A stretch of 64,000 nt of DNA from Polynucleobacter sp. UK-Mo-2m-Kol15 (lineage in GTDB: Bacteria > Pseudomonadota > Gammaproteobacteria > Burkholderiales > Burkholderiaceae), in NCBI RefSeq assembly GCF_018881505.1, contig NZ_JACVQC010000001.1:789927-853926 (forward strand), read 5' to 3'. Below are positions 8,186 through 15,779 of the stretch, one piece after another; the stretch's first letter is position 1, and each line of letters starts with the position of its first letter. The notes under the pieces were generated by a model. That model was given only the letters and a program-made list of their open reading frames with translations, ran no database searches and was not told where the DNA came from. The position numbers and the translations under genes are program-made.

Positions 8186-9163
8186 ATGAAATCGTATTGG
8201 ATGAAGAGTGATGGTAAAAGCGCTGAAATTGATTTGCGTGAGATTGATCAACCAAAACCTGGCGAAAACCATGTGCTCATTCGTGTGAGAGCCTCCGGAC
8301 TTAATCGTGGTGAATTTATTCTAGGACATGGTCTGCATAAGGCGGGCGATGCAAAGCAAATTGGTATGGATGCTGCTGGAGAGATCGTAGCTTGTGGTGC
8401 GGCAATTAAGGGTTTAAAAGTTGGGGATAGAATCTTTGGCAGATGTTCTGGTGCTTTTTCGGAGTTTGCACTCATGGATCAGCGGGAGGCGATGTTGATG
8501 CCGGCATCGCTGACTCCAGAACAGGCGGCAGCCATACCCCTAACTTTTCATGTTGTGTTTGATATGGTGGTGACTCAGGGCCAGTTGAAGGCTGGGGAGT
8601 ATGTATTTATTCCTGGCGTTAGCTCAGGCGTTGGGGTTTCTGCGATGTTAATGGCTAAGGCTCTAGGAGCAAAAGTGATTGGAACGTCCCGCTCGCAAGA
8701 AAAGTTAGATCGCCTTGTAGATTTGGGCTTAGATCTGGGAATTTGTACCCATAGCTCTCATTTTCACGATCAGGTAATGCAGGCAACAGATGGAAGAGGT
8801 GCTGATTTAGTCATCAACACAGTGGGCGGATCTGTATTTGCGGAGTGTATTCGAGCAATGGCCTTCCAAGCACGCCTTGCAATGGTTGGCTATGTTGATG
8901 GTGTCCTGAGTGCCGAAATAGATCTTGCAGCCCTGCACGCAAAGCGGCTTACATTGTTTGGTGTATCCAACAAATTGCGTAGCCCCCTGCAGCGCTCTGA
9001 ATCAGTACCTGCATTCAGAGAGAAAATTTTGCCATTGATTGCAAATGGATCCATTATTCCATTGGTGGATCAAGTATTTCCTTTTGAGAAGTTAGATGAG
9101 GCAAGAGCAGCTATGGAGTGCAATCAGCATTTAGGAAAAATCGTTTTAGCTGGGACTCCATAA
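8186..9163 (+). CDS. Zinc-independent quinone oxidoreductase-like dehydrogenase (MDR family)
   Basis: 325 aa from ATG 8186; SD AGGG (8174-8177) gives 8 bases to this ATG and only 2 to ATG 8180. The N-terminal GroES-like domain has GMDAAGEIV and a GDRIFGR segment; the nucleotide-binding domain contains the GVSSGVG-type loop, where MDR enzymes usually show AxxGxVG. Cys/His zinc ligands of true alcohol dehydrogenases are not evident. It probably uses NADPH to reduce quinones or enones. A Bug gene follows after about 20 bases, so they likely form a two-gene unit divergent from gntR. Confidence 0.87.
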   Translation: MKSYWMKSDGKSAEIDLREIDQPKPGENHVLIRVRASGLNRGEFILGHGLHKAGDAKQIGMDAAGEIVACGAAIKGLKVGDRIFGRCSGAFSEFALMDQREAMLMPASLTPEQAAAIPLTFHVVFDMVVTQGQLKAGEYVFIPGVSSGVGVSAMLMAKALGAKVIGTSRSQEKLDRLVDLGLDLGICTHSSHFHDQVMQATDGRGADLVINTVGGSVFAECIRAMAFQARLAMVGYVDGVLSAEIDLAALHAKRLTLFGVSNKLRSPLQRSESVPAFREKILPLIANGSIIPLVDQVFPFEKLDEARAAMECNQHLGKIVLAGTP

Positions 9164-9184
9164 CCAACCATTAAAGAGATGATC

Positions 9185-10159
9185 ATGACATTACTCAAAA
9201 TTTTTGTAACAGCCATTCTGTTGGCTTTAAATATTCAAGCGGCTTCAGCGCAAACTACATCTTATCCAAATAAGCCAATCAAATTAATTGTGGGCTTTGC
9301 CCCTGGTGGTGCAGCAGATTATGTAGCCCGTAATGTTGGGGTTGCCCTTGGCCAAGCCTTGGGTCAGTCAATCGTGATTGAAAATAAACCTGGCGCAGGA
9401 TCTAGTATTGCGGCTGAGCAGGTTGCCAAGTCTGCACCTGATGGCTATACGATATTAATTGCTAGCCCCAGTAGTATCTCGGTGAATCCAGCCCTAAATC
9501 AAAAGCTCGGATACAAAGCCAGCGATTTACAGCCGGTAAGTCAGTTAACGAGTTCGCCATTGGTGATTGCGGTTAACCCAAATCTCGGCATTACTAGTGT
9601 GAAAGAGTTGATTGCTAGAGCGAAAAAGAGTCCTGGCACACTGAATTATGCAACTTCTGGTAATGGCTCTGCACCCCATTTGGGGGCGGCATTATTCTCG
9701 CAAGTAGCCGATGTCAAGATGACCCATATTCCATTTCGTGGTGGCTCACTTGCTATTCAGTCCGTAATTGCCGGCGATACCCAGTTAACTTTTGGTACGC
9801 CTCCTTCGACATTGCCAATGATTCAAGCTGGTCGACTCACTGGTTTGGGTATTTCTAGCAAAGAGCGCTCATCTTTAGCGCCAGGTTTACCTGGGATGCG
9901 GGAGGCTGGATTGCCTGAATTTGTAATTGATTTTTGGTATGGCTTCTTTGTACCAACTGGAACCCCGGCTCCAATTATTCAAAAAATATTTGAAGCTACA
10001 CAAACTGCACTGCAGCAGGCAACTGTGAAGGCAGCGCTGGCACGGGAAGGTACCGAGGTTGCATTATCTAGCTCACCTGCACAGTTTGGAGCTTTTTTAG
10101 CTCAAGACGAAAAGTTTTGGGTTCAGCTTGTAAAAAGTGCTAATGTAAGCGTAGATTAA
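9185..10159 (+). CDS. Bug-family (TTT) periplasmic solute-binding protein
   Basis: 324 aa from ATG 9185, which has AAGAG at 6 bases; ATG 9179 directly touches that SD. A signal peptide ends near ASAQ (about 22). The mature part begins with SYPNKPIK and shows ENKPGAGSS, APDGYTIL and HIPFRGG, all family marks. No TctA or TctB is nearby. It is preceded by the oxidoreductase gene and followed by a short palindrome and the FNR-box region. Ligand unknown, expected to be an organic acid. Confidence 0.93.
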   Translation: MTLLKIFVTAILLALNIQAASAQTTSYPNKPIKLIVGFAPGGAADYVARNVGVALGQALGQSIVIENKPGAGSSIAAEQVAKSAPDGYTILIASPSSISVNPALNQKLGYKASDLQPVSQLTSSPLVIAVNPNLGITSVKELIARAKKSPGTLNYATSGNGSAPHLGAALFSQVADVKMTHIPFRGGSLAIQSVIAGDTQLTFGTPPSTLPMIQAGRLTGLGISSKERSSLAPGLPGMREAGLPEFVIDFWYGFFVPTGTPAPIIQKIFEATQTALQQATVKAALAREGTEVALSSSPAQFGAFLAQDEKFWVQLVKSANVSVD

Positions 10160-10228
10160 TTCACCTTGACTCTTAGAGTCCCATTTCTTTAATTGTCCAA
10201 CAAGATTATTAAGGTAAGTGCTTATATT

Positions 10229-10242
10229 TTGATGTGTATCAA
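10229..10242. promoter_or_regulatory. FNR box (perfect)
   Basis: TTGAT-GTGT-ATCAA, a perfect match to the FNR/ANR consensus TTGAT-N4-ATCAA, 66 bases before the DUF1488-like start. Class II spacing would put the -10 near 10264-10269 (CACACT, 3/6) and transcription start near 10277. An FNR homologue with all four cluster cysteines is encoded at 41945-42703. Confidence 0.72.
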
Positions 10243-10307
10243 GTCTTTAGGGCTAAATCGGAGCACACTTGGAGGGTTATTGAACTTCCCAAGGTAAGTG
10301 AGCTAAT

Positions 10308-10574
10308 ATGAAGCTTGAATTTGTTGGCCCTGCAGCTGTTTTAGAAAATGGTGATATTTCCTATCCAGCATTATTAGATGGCAGCCTCCTAAAGTGTAGT
10401 TTTAGTTTTGAGGCCCTACAGGATCTTGATCCAGACGGCATTGAGACTAATGCCATGCAATTGTTTAAAAATCATCAATTAAAGCTACTCTCGATAGCTG
10501 AGCAAAAAATCCTGAATGGTCATGCTGTAGACGGTGCTGTGCACTTGTTTAGTCATGACCTTATTTTGGATTAA
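10308..10574 (+). CDS. Small DUF1488-like protein
   Basis: 88 aa, no signal peptide or membrane segment, so probably cytoplasmic. The pattern (VLENGDISYPALLDG, CSFSFEAL, then a helix LFKNHQLKLLSIAEQKI) resembles the small DUF1488 family common in Burkholderiales, whose function is unknown. SD AAGGTAAG lies close upstream of ATG 10308. It is the first gene behind a perfect FNR box and is followed after 48 bases by an eRF1-domain-like protein, so it may be made under low oxygen (inference). Confidence 0.65.
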   Translation: MKLEFVGPAAVLENGDISYPALLDGSLLKCSFSFEALQDLDPDGIETNAMQLFKNHQLKLLSIAEQKILNGHAVDGAVHLFSHDLILD

Positions 10575-10622
10575 CTATTCTTATTGTTTTAAGCAGCCTG
10601 TTTTTAATTAGAAAGAGAAAAT

Positions 10623-11027
10623 ATGTCATTTAATCACTCAGTCATTTGGATTGATCATCAAGAAGCGCATGTCATTTATTTCAATCCCACCGCCATTGAG
10701 AGCGAAGTGATCAAGACAAGGTCTACCCATAAAAATATTCATCACAAAAGTGGTTCCGTTAGTGGTGCACAAGCTGCTCCAGATCAGCATTATTTGCATG
10801 CAGTAATTCAAGCCGTAAAAGAATCTAAAGAGATTTTGATTGTTGGGCCAGGCTCTGCAAAATTAGATCTCATGAAGCATGCTGTAAAAGATGATCATTT
10901 GATTGCTGAAAAAATAGTAGGTATTGAAACTGTGGATCACCCTACTGACGGGCAATTGTTAGCTTATGCTAAAAAATACTTTGCCAGAGTTGATGCCCTT
11001 AAAGGCGATACCGTTATTACTGGTTGA
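10623..11027 (+). CDS. eRF1-domain-3-like 'translational machinery' protein
   Basis: 134 aa, cytoplasmic. It opens with SVIWIDHQEAHVIYF and has the central segment ILIVGPGSAKLDLMKH and the end HPTDGQLLAYAKKYF. This is the pattern of a small bacterial family annotated as translational machinery protein, related to domain 3 of release factor eRF1 / Pelota and the L7Ae-like fold. No enzymatic residues can be named. SD AGAGAAAAT is immediately upstream. In other proteobacteria relatives often sit with stress or oxygen-response genes (recollection of family context, not tested). Here it lies behind an FNR box and before a K+ channel gene. Confidence 0.7.
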   Translation: MSFNHSVIWIDHQEAHVIYFNPTAIESEVIKTRSTHKNIHHKSGSVSGAQAAPDQHYLHAVIQAVKESKEILIVGPGSAKLDLMKHAVKDDHLIAEKIVGIETVDHPTDGQLLAYAKKYFARVDALKGDTVITG

Positions 11028-11045
11028 TGATAGATCCTCCTGAAA

Positions 11046-11525
11046 ATGGGGGGGGATGATTTTTACATGCTACTGATTGCCGCCTTTGTCATTAACGGGT
11101 CACTCGCCGTAGTGGCTATATTGCTGCACTATGAGGCACTTTTCCAGTTGGATAGATTTCTACCCAAAGTGGCACACATTGCGCCTCGCTTCAGAGTTCT
11201 GATTGGGGTTGGCGCAATCTTTGTGGCACATGTTTTTGAGATTTGGCTTTTTGCATTAGGCTACTTTTTTACCTTGCAATTTCCGGCAATGGGGGGTCTC
11301 GTTGGCAATATTTCAGGCCACGGTTTTTTGCTGGACTGCGCTTATTTGTCTTTCGTAACCTTTACTACTTTAGGCTATGGTGAGATTGTGGCTCAGGGCT
11401 ACTTAAGATATTTAACTGGGGTAGAGGCTCTGACCGGTTTTATTCTCATTACTTGGTCTGCTTCATTCTTATTTATTGAGATGCAGAAATATTGGAGTTT
11501 ATCCAAGACTAACCAGAATAAGTAA
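11046..11525 (+). CDS. Two-TM ion channel, probably K+
   Basis: 159 aa with about four hydrophobic stretches (near 6-27, 53-78, 99-115 and 126-147). The pore signature TTLGYGE (about 111-117) is a variant of the K+ selectivity filter TxGYG, so this belongs to the Ion_trans_2 (two-TM pore) group. No cytosolic regulatory domain such as RCK follows. The start is uncertain: ATG 11046 runs straight into eight Gs (11048-11055), while ATG 11067 would use that G tract as a ribosome-binding site 11 bases away and give 152 aa. It is the last gene of the FNR-box set and converges on the amidohydrolase gene. Confidence 0.82.
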   Translation: MGGDDFYMLLIAAFVINGSLAVVAILLHYEALFQLDRFLPKVAHIAPRFRVLIGVGAIFVAHVFEIWLFALGYFFTLQFPAMGGLVGNISGHGFLLDCAYLSFVTFTTLGYGEIVAQGYLRYLTGVEALTGFILITWSASFLFIEMQKYWSLSKTNQNK

Positions 11526-11541
11526 TTTAAGAAGGCTAAGT

Positions 11542-11627
11542 TATGCTGGCTGGCCATGGTAGAACTTCGCATTTGGTCAATGGGTAGCTTAATGACACGA
11601 AAATCTTAAATGCTCTTTGCCAGCATA
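11542..11627. repeat. Inverted repeat between convergent genes
   Basis: TATGCTGGC (11542-11550) and GCCAGCATA (11619-11627) are perfect 9-bp arms 68 bases apart in the gap between the ion channel and amidohydrolase stops. The right arm is followed by GAAAAA on the + strand. It could close a long hairpin (terminator or small RNA). Confidence 0.4.
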
Positions 11628-11638
11628 GAAAAATTGAT

Positions 11639-12541
11639 CTAAAAAAATTGTTTTTGGTATTCAAGTGCGGTTTTAATCGTTTGAAAATGAATGTCTACTG
11701 TTGACTGAATTTCTTTGCCATACCCGCCCGCCATACTCAATGCGATTGGAATTTGACGGTCATAACCATACTGGAAAACACATTCATCTCGCTTGCGCAT
11801 TCCCACTTTGCTTATGCTAAGTTTCCCTAGGCGATCTTCCTCATGTGGATCTGCTCCAGCTAAATAAATAATCAAGTCAGGTTTAAAGCGTGTGTCTAAG
11901 ATTTCTAATGCTTGATAAAGGGCGGCTAGGTAAAGCTCATCTCCTGTTTCATCCGGTAGTCCAATATCTAGATCGCTAACCTCTTTACTAAAAGGAAAGT
12001 TATTTTCCCCATGGATTGATAGCGTAAATATAGATTGGTCATTTTCTAAGATGGAGGCGGTTCCATTGCCTTGGTGAACATCAAGGTCAATGATGGCAAT
12101 CTTCAATCGGGAATCAAGCTCTCTCTGGATGGCCCTAGCTGCAATTGCAGAATCATTGAAGACGCAAAATCCACTGCCTTTATTACGATAGGCATGATGG
12201 GTGCCTCCAGCTAGATTTGCAGCGAGCCCCTCTGTGAGTGCAAACTTTGCGGCTGCTAGAGTGGCTCCTGCAGATCTTCGGGAGCGCTCGAGCATTTGCA
12301 TGCTCCAAGGAAATCCAATCTCTTGCTGCTCTTTTGGGGTGAGGGTACCTTGTAGCACCTTGATAAGGTAGCTAGGATCATGTGCGTAAAGTATTTGAGT
12401 GTCAGTGACGGTGGGTGCATTCATAAGCTGAATACCATCTAGCTGCGAAACTAGGTCGCGTAATTTTCCATACTTTTCCATCGGAAAGCGATGTCCGATT
12501 GGAAGTGGTAAAACATAATGATCTGCGTAAAAGGCTTTCAA
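11639..12541 (-). CDS. Histone deacetylase-like amidohydrolase
   Basis: 300 aa, arginase/deacetylase fold. Visible are GGTHHAY with His115-His116, GFCVFND, and the zinc-binding DLDVHQGNG with Asp154 and His156; AGADPHEEDRLG supplies the further Asp. Bacterial members deacetylate acetyl-lysine, acetylpolyamines or small amides. Translation starts at TTG 12541; no earlier Met is compatible and the first residues (MKAFYADH) match the family start as I recall it. It is divergent from DUF2256-cryptochrome with only about 56 bases between starts, so the promoters overlap. Substrate unknown. Confidence 0.88.
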   Translation of the reverse strand: MKAFYADHYVLPLPIGHRFPMEKYGKLRDLVSQLDGIQLMNAPTVTDTQILYAHDPSYLIKVLQGTLTPKEQQEIGFPWSMQMLERSRRSAGATLAAAKFALTEGLAANLAGGTHHAYRNKGSGFCVFNDSAIAARAIQRELDSRLKIAIIDLDVHQGNGTASILENDQSIFTLSIHGENNFPFSKEVSDLDIGLPDETGDELYLAALYQALEILDTRFKPDLIIYLAGADPHEEDRLGKLSISKVGMRKRDECVFQYGYDRQIPIALSMAGGYGKEIQSTVDIHFQTIKTALEYQKQFF

Positions 12542-12597
12542 TGAAATCTCATTTTTTGAGTATGTTGATCAGTCTATTCGTTTTTAAATGGGTGGGT

Positions 12598-12783
12598 ATG
12601 AGTAAGTCAGAAAAATCCGGATTTAAGGGAAATAAATCCTTTTTGCCAAGCAAGTTATGCGCGACTTGCGGCAGAGAGATGACTTGGCGCAAATCCTGGG
12701 CTAAAAACTGGGAGTCTGTTAAGTACTGTTCAGATGCCTGCCGACGCAATCAGTCGCCTCTAGTCACGCCCAAGGTGAAATAG
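12598..12783 (+). CDS. DUF2256 protein (small zinc-finger-like)
   Basis: 61 aa from ATG 12598. Longer frames starting at 12499 or 12541 would run into the amidohydrolase gene and add a hydrophobic stretch foreign to the family. Core: CATCGREMTWRK, then YCSDACRR, four Cys in two pairs likely binding zinc, with conserved Trp residues. DUF2256 is a tiny family of unknown function often located beside photolyase/cryptochrome genes. Its TAG stop overlaps the GTG start of the cryptochrome by one base, so translation is coupled. A role linked to the photolyase or its nucleic-acid substrate is an inference. Confidence 0.82.
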   Translation: MSKSEKSGFKGNKSFLPSKLCATCGREMTWRKSWAKNWESVKYCSDACRRNQSPLVTPKVK

Positions 12784-14033
12784 TGACTACTCTGATTTAC
12801 TGGTTCAGAAATGACCTCAGATTGACTGACAATCCCGCTCTAGTAGAGGCATGTCTTCATGCTGACCACTTACTTCCGGTATACATATTTCCTCCGCAAT
12901 CAAAGACTCATCACTTCTTAGGCTTCCCGAGAGAAGGGCATTATCGCCAGACTTTTGTAAGAGAGTCGCTAGACGATTTGAAGGCACAATTGCGTGGATT
13001 AGGATCTGATTTATTGGAGTATGAGGGTGAGCCTGCAGACGTACTGGCGACCTTGGCTCGCACTATTGGCGCTGATGCCATTTATTGCGAGCGTATTGAA
13101 GCTCCAGAAGAAATGCAGCAGAGTCAACAAATCCAGGAGCAGGGCATTCTGCTCAAAGAGTTCTGGCAGTCCAGTATGTGCTCGGTAGAGAGTTTGCCCT
13201 TTCCCTCTCAAGACATGCCTAATATATTTACCCAGTTTCGAAAGGAAATTGAGCGCAGTGGTTTAAGGTTTACAACTCCATTAGCCATGTCATCCAATAT
13301 TCCCGCCCTGCCTACTTGCTTGGCGAATCTGCCGAGAGAGTTCGATGGTCAAACAGTCGTGCAAGCTGATCGCTTTACGGGCGGCGAGAGAAGTGCACTC
13401 GCTCACCTCAAACAATACTTGTTAAGGCGGCTGCCAGATTCTTATAAAGAAACCCGCAATCAGCTGATTGGTAAAGACTTCTCTAGCAAGTTTTCTCCTT
13501 GGCTGGCTTTAGGTTGCATCTCTGCAAGGACAATTGCTGCTGATATAGCTGCATATGAGGAATGTCATGGTGCTAATGAGGGTACGTACTGGCTTTGGTT
13601 TGAGTTGTTGTGGCGCGATTATTTTCGTTTCCTACATTTTAAGTACGGTAGACAGCTTTATCGAGCAAAGGGTTTAAGTGATGCCCCGCTGGTAAAAAGT
13701 GATCCTGTGCAATTTGAGCGTTGGTGCGCTGGAAAAACTGGCGAACCCTTTGTGGATGCTGGAATGCGAGAGTTAGTCAAAACCGGTTATTTATCTAACC
13801 GAATGCGTCAAATCGTTGCGAGTTATCTGATCTACGATTTAAAGGGAGATTGGCGTTCTGGCGCAGCTTGGTTTGAATCTCAACTAATTGACTACGACGT
13901 CTATAGCAATCAAGGTAATTGGCTATATCTGGCTGGTCGGGGAACTGATCCAAGGGGAGGTAGGCATTTTAATGTCGCCAAACAGGCTCAAGATCACGAC
14001 CCCCGAGGCGATTATCAAAGACTTTGGCTTTGA
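12783..14033 (+). CDS. DASH-family cryptochrome / photolyase
   Basis: 416 aa from GTG 12783. The N-terminal photolyase alpha/beta domain starts TLIYWFRNDLRLTDNPAL; the FAD-binding helical domain contains the SPWLALGCIS, YWLWFELLWRDYFRF and RMRQIVASYL blocks, and the end shows GRGTDPRGG and FNVAKQAQDHDP, hallmarks of cry-DASH. Cry-DASH proteins use FAD and a folate antenna and repair cyclobutane dimers mainly in single-stranded or looped DNA. The protein stops directly after QRLWL, slightly short of many relatives. Its last 19 bases overlap the convergent DUF2237 gene. Confidence 0.93.
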   Translation: MTTLIYWFRNDLRLTDNPALVEACLHADHLLPVYIFPPQSKTHHFLGFPREGHYRQTFVRESLDDLKAQLRGLGSDLLEYEGEPADVLATLARTIGADAIYCERIEAPEEMQQSQQIQEQGILLKEFWQSSMCSVESLPFPSQDMPNIFTQFRKEIERSGLRFTTPLAMSSNIPALPTCLANLPREFDGQTVVQADRFTGGERSALAHLKQYLLRRLPDSYKETRNQLIGKDFSSKFSPWLALGCISARTIAADIAAYEECHGANEGTYWLWFELLWRDYFRFLHFKYGRQLYRAKGLSDAPLVKSDPVQFERWCAGKTGEPFVDAGMRELVKTGYLSNRMRQIVASYLIYDLKGDWRSGAAWFESQLIDYDVYSNQGNWLYLAGRGTDPRGGRHFNVAKQAQDHDPRGDYQRLWL

Positions 14034-14395
14034 GAGTATTGCAATAGCACTTCCATGGATACTTTTTCTAGCGCCTTAGCGTGGGTGCTTTCCAATTGAA
14101 TCGTCGGGGCACAGTTAGCCTCTAAGGCTTCAATCCAACGGTTGATGCAAAGACACCATTGGTCGCCTGCTATGAGGCCTGGAAATTGATATTCCGGTCG
14201 TGGCGTGATGAGATCATTCCCTCTTTTTAGGCTGAACTGAAGAAAGTCATTTGTAACGATGGCGCAGACTAGGTGACTGCCTGCATCCTCTTTATTGGTT
14301 TTGCAGCAACCATCTCGAAAGAATCCCGTCAAAGGATCAAATGAGCAAGGGACCAAAGGTTGACCCAATACATTTAAGGTGATGGCATCTTGCAT
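14015..14395 (-). CDS. DUF2237 family protein
   Basis: 126 aa, cytoplasmic. The highly conserved family blocks are visible: NVLGQPLVPCSFDPLTGFFR with DGCCKT, then HLVCAIVT, the GNDLITPRPE and FPGLIAGDQWCLCINRW blocks, and THAKALE near the end. Function is unknown; the invariant Cys residues (CC and CLC) hint at metal or redox chemistry (inference). It is the third gene of a minus-strand set SDR, histidine phosphatase, DUF2237 (gaps 12 and 35 bases), and overlaps the cryptochrome 3' end by 19 bases. Confidence 0.88.
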   Translation of the reverse strand: MQDAITLNVLGQPLVPCSFDPLTGFFRDGCCKTNKEDAGSHLVCAIVTNDFLQFSLKRGNDLITPRPEYQFPGLIAGDQWCLCINRWIEALEANCAPTIQLESTHAKALEKVSMEVLLQYSQSQSL

Positions 14396-14430
14396 GATAA
14401 TTCTGTACTCTCAAAGAAAAAATAGAATGG

Positions 14431-15009
14431 TTAAGGGCTAGGGTATAGCTTGAACGATATTGGTTTTCCAGTTGAATCCACTTTAACCAAGACCATATCA
14501 CCTGAATTCACCACCATACCCATATAGGATTGAATATTGACATGGTGGGTCACCATGATGATAGGCATATTTGGATTTTGCTTCCTTTCAACCGCAATCA
14601 GTTTTACGAGCTCATCCGTCTGTCTTTTTGCCTGGCTCATATCATCAAAGAATGAGCCTAAGGCGGCCTCTTTTTTTACTGTCCCTTTATTCAGTAGGGA
14701 GGCGGTATCGATGCATCGACACCAGGGACTGCTATAGACTTTTGCCTGCTCAATTCCTTGAATAGATAGCCAGTCACCAGTGTTCTTGGCTTGCTTGCGT
14801 CCAAGGTCTCCAAGATTGCGCTGGGTCGAGCACTGACTGATTTGATAGTTCTGAGGATCGCCATAGCCGGGGGCATCGGCATGCCTCATCAATAGAACAT
14901 GATTGCCGTCCTTTAATTTGCTGGCCAGGTCACTCTGGGCTGTTGCAAATTTACTCTGGGTGAAAAGTAGCGAGCAGATGATGATCAAAAAGGATAGGCG
15001 TAGTTTCAT
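14431..15009 (-). CDS. Secreted histidine phosphatase (phosphoglycerate mutase-like)
   Basis: 192 aa with a signal peptide (about 1-25, ending ATAQ), so periplasmic. The catalytic R-H motif is Arg42-His43 in LLMRHAD; SPWCRCIDTA carries the second phosphate-binding Arg98; the late catalytic His lies in MVTHHVN. This is the SixA-like/branch-1 histidine phosphatase fold. The substrate is unknown and a periplasmic place argues against glycolytic mutase activity. It lies between the SDR and DUF2237 genes, in the middle of the photolyase island. Confidence 0.85.
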   Translation of the reverse strand: MKLRLSFLIIICSLLFTQSKFATAQSDLASKLKDGNHVLLMRHADAPGYGDPQNYQISQCSTQRNLGDLGRKQAKNTGDWLSIQGIEQAKVYSSPWCRCIDTASLLNKGTVKKEAALGSFFDDMSQAKRQTDELVKLIAVERKQNPNMPIIMVTHHVNIQSYMGMVVNSGDMVLVKVDSTGKPISFKLYPSP

Positions 15010-15021
15010 AATGTGCGCGGC

Positions 15022-15717
15022 TTACCAAGGTAAGCGCTCTCCTGAATAGCTAATAAAGGTTCCTGAATCTTCTTTGCTGAGCGAGAGAAGGACATTAAGC
15101 ATATCTTGAGCAGCATCGAGGGGAGGTCGACCAATTTGTTGTCCTTTAAAGGGTTGTGAGAGCCGAGAGTTGACGGTTCCAGGATGCAGTGCGATTAGCG
15201 CAACACGGGGTTTAGTCCGCGTCAGTTCAATAGCGGCCGTCTTAATTAGCATATTGAGTGCCGCTTTAGAAGCGCGGTAGCTATACCAACCTCCTAAACG
15301 ATTATCCTCAATACTTCCTACTTTGGCAGAGAGTGTCGCCATGACAGAACCTGCTGGATCTAGTAGTTTAGAAAAATGCTTGATAGTGAGTCCGGGACCT
15401 ATTGCATTGACCTGCATAAGTGTTTGCAGTTGTTCTGGGTTCAGGTCGTCCAGTTTTTTCTCGGGCATCCACTGGGCAGAATGCAAGATCCCGATGGTGT
15501 TAATAATGAGCTGAAATGGCTCCTCCCCGACAAAGGCCTTGGCTGCATCCTCAATCGTGCTGAGATCTTGATAGTCAATTGGCTTAATAGAGTTACGATG
15601 AATGCCTATTACTGCTGAGCATGCTGGATTACTTTTAAGCAGCTCCACCAGGGCGGAGCCGATGGTTCCTGAGGAGCCAATCACAAGTGCGCGAAATGGT
15701 TGAGGGATTAATGGCAT
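15022..15717 (-). CDS. Short-chain dehydrogenase/reductase (SDR)
   Basis: 231 aa from ATG 15717. An upstream TTG (15786) would add 23 residues ahead of the Rossmann strand and overlap the divergent TIGR03643 gene, so I prefer 15717, although no strong SD is visible. Visible are the cofactor loop GSSGTIG, INTIG in place of NAG, and the catalytic YSYRASK (Tyr and Lys of YxxxK), with a preceding Ser in LSAK. Likely NADP(H)-dependent reductase of unknown substrate. First gene of the minus-strand trio. Similar SDRs accompany photolyase, DUF3833 and chalcone-isomerase-like genes elsewhere (established co-occurrence as I recall it). Confidence 0.85.
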   Translation of the reverse strand: MPLIPQPFRALVIGSSGTIGSALVELLKSNPACSAVIGIHRNSIKPIDYQDLSTIEDAAKAFVGEEPFQLIINTIGILHSAQWMPEKKLDDLNPEQLQTLMQVNAIGPGLTIKHFSKLLDPAGSVMATLSAKVGSIEDNRLGGWYSYRASKAALNMLIKTAAIELTRTKPRVALIALHPGTVNSRLSQPFKGQQIGRPPLDAAQDMLNVLLSLSKEDSGTFISYSGERLPW

Positions 15718-15779
15718 GAATAAGGGGGGAAATGAATGGGGTCTCAGCCAGTTTATTGAATAAGTCTTAAACTTGCTTG

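Noticed and set aside
10232..10297. A 21-codon frame (ATG 10232) after AAGGTAAGTG, like a leader peptide before the DUF1488-like gene
   Set aside because: Its ATG lies inside the FNR box, so a transcript started from that box would not contain it; no regulatory codons are evident.
10211..10300. Direct repeat AAGGTAAGTG at 10211-10220 and 10291-10300
   Set aside because: The second copy is an ordinary ribosome-binding site; ten bases twice in 90 is not enough to call a repeat element.
12499..12597. Longer start for the DUF2256 frame
   Set aside because: It overlaps the amidohydrolase 5' end and adds a hydrophobic stretch not expected in the family; ATG 12598 gives the normal size.
13888..14079. 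Possible frameshift at the cry-DASH 3' end
   Set aside because: The family end motif is nearly complete (GRGTDPRGG through RLWL) and the overlap is with a well-conserved convergent gene, so a natural short end is more likely.
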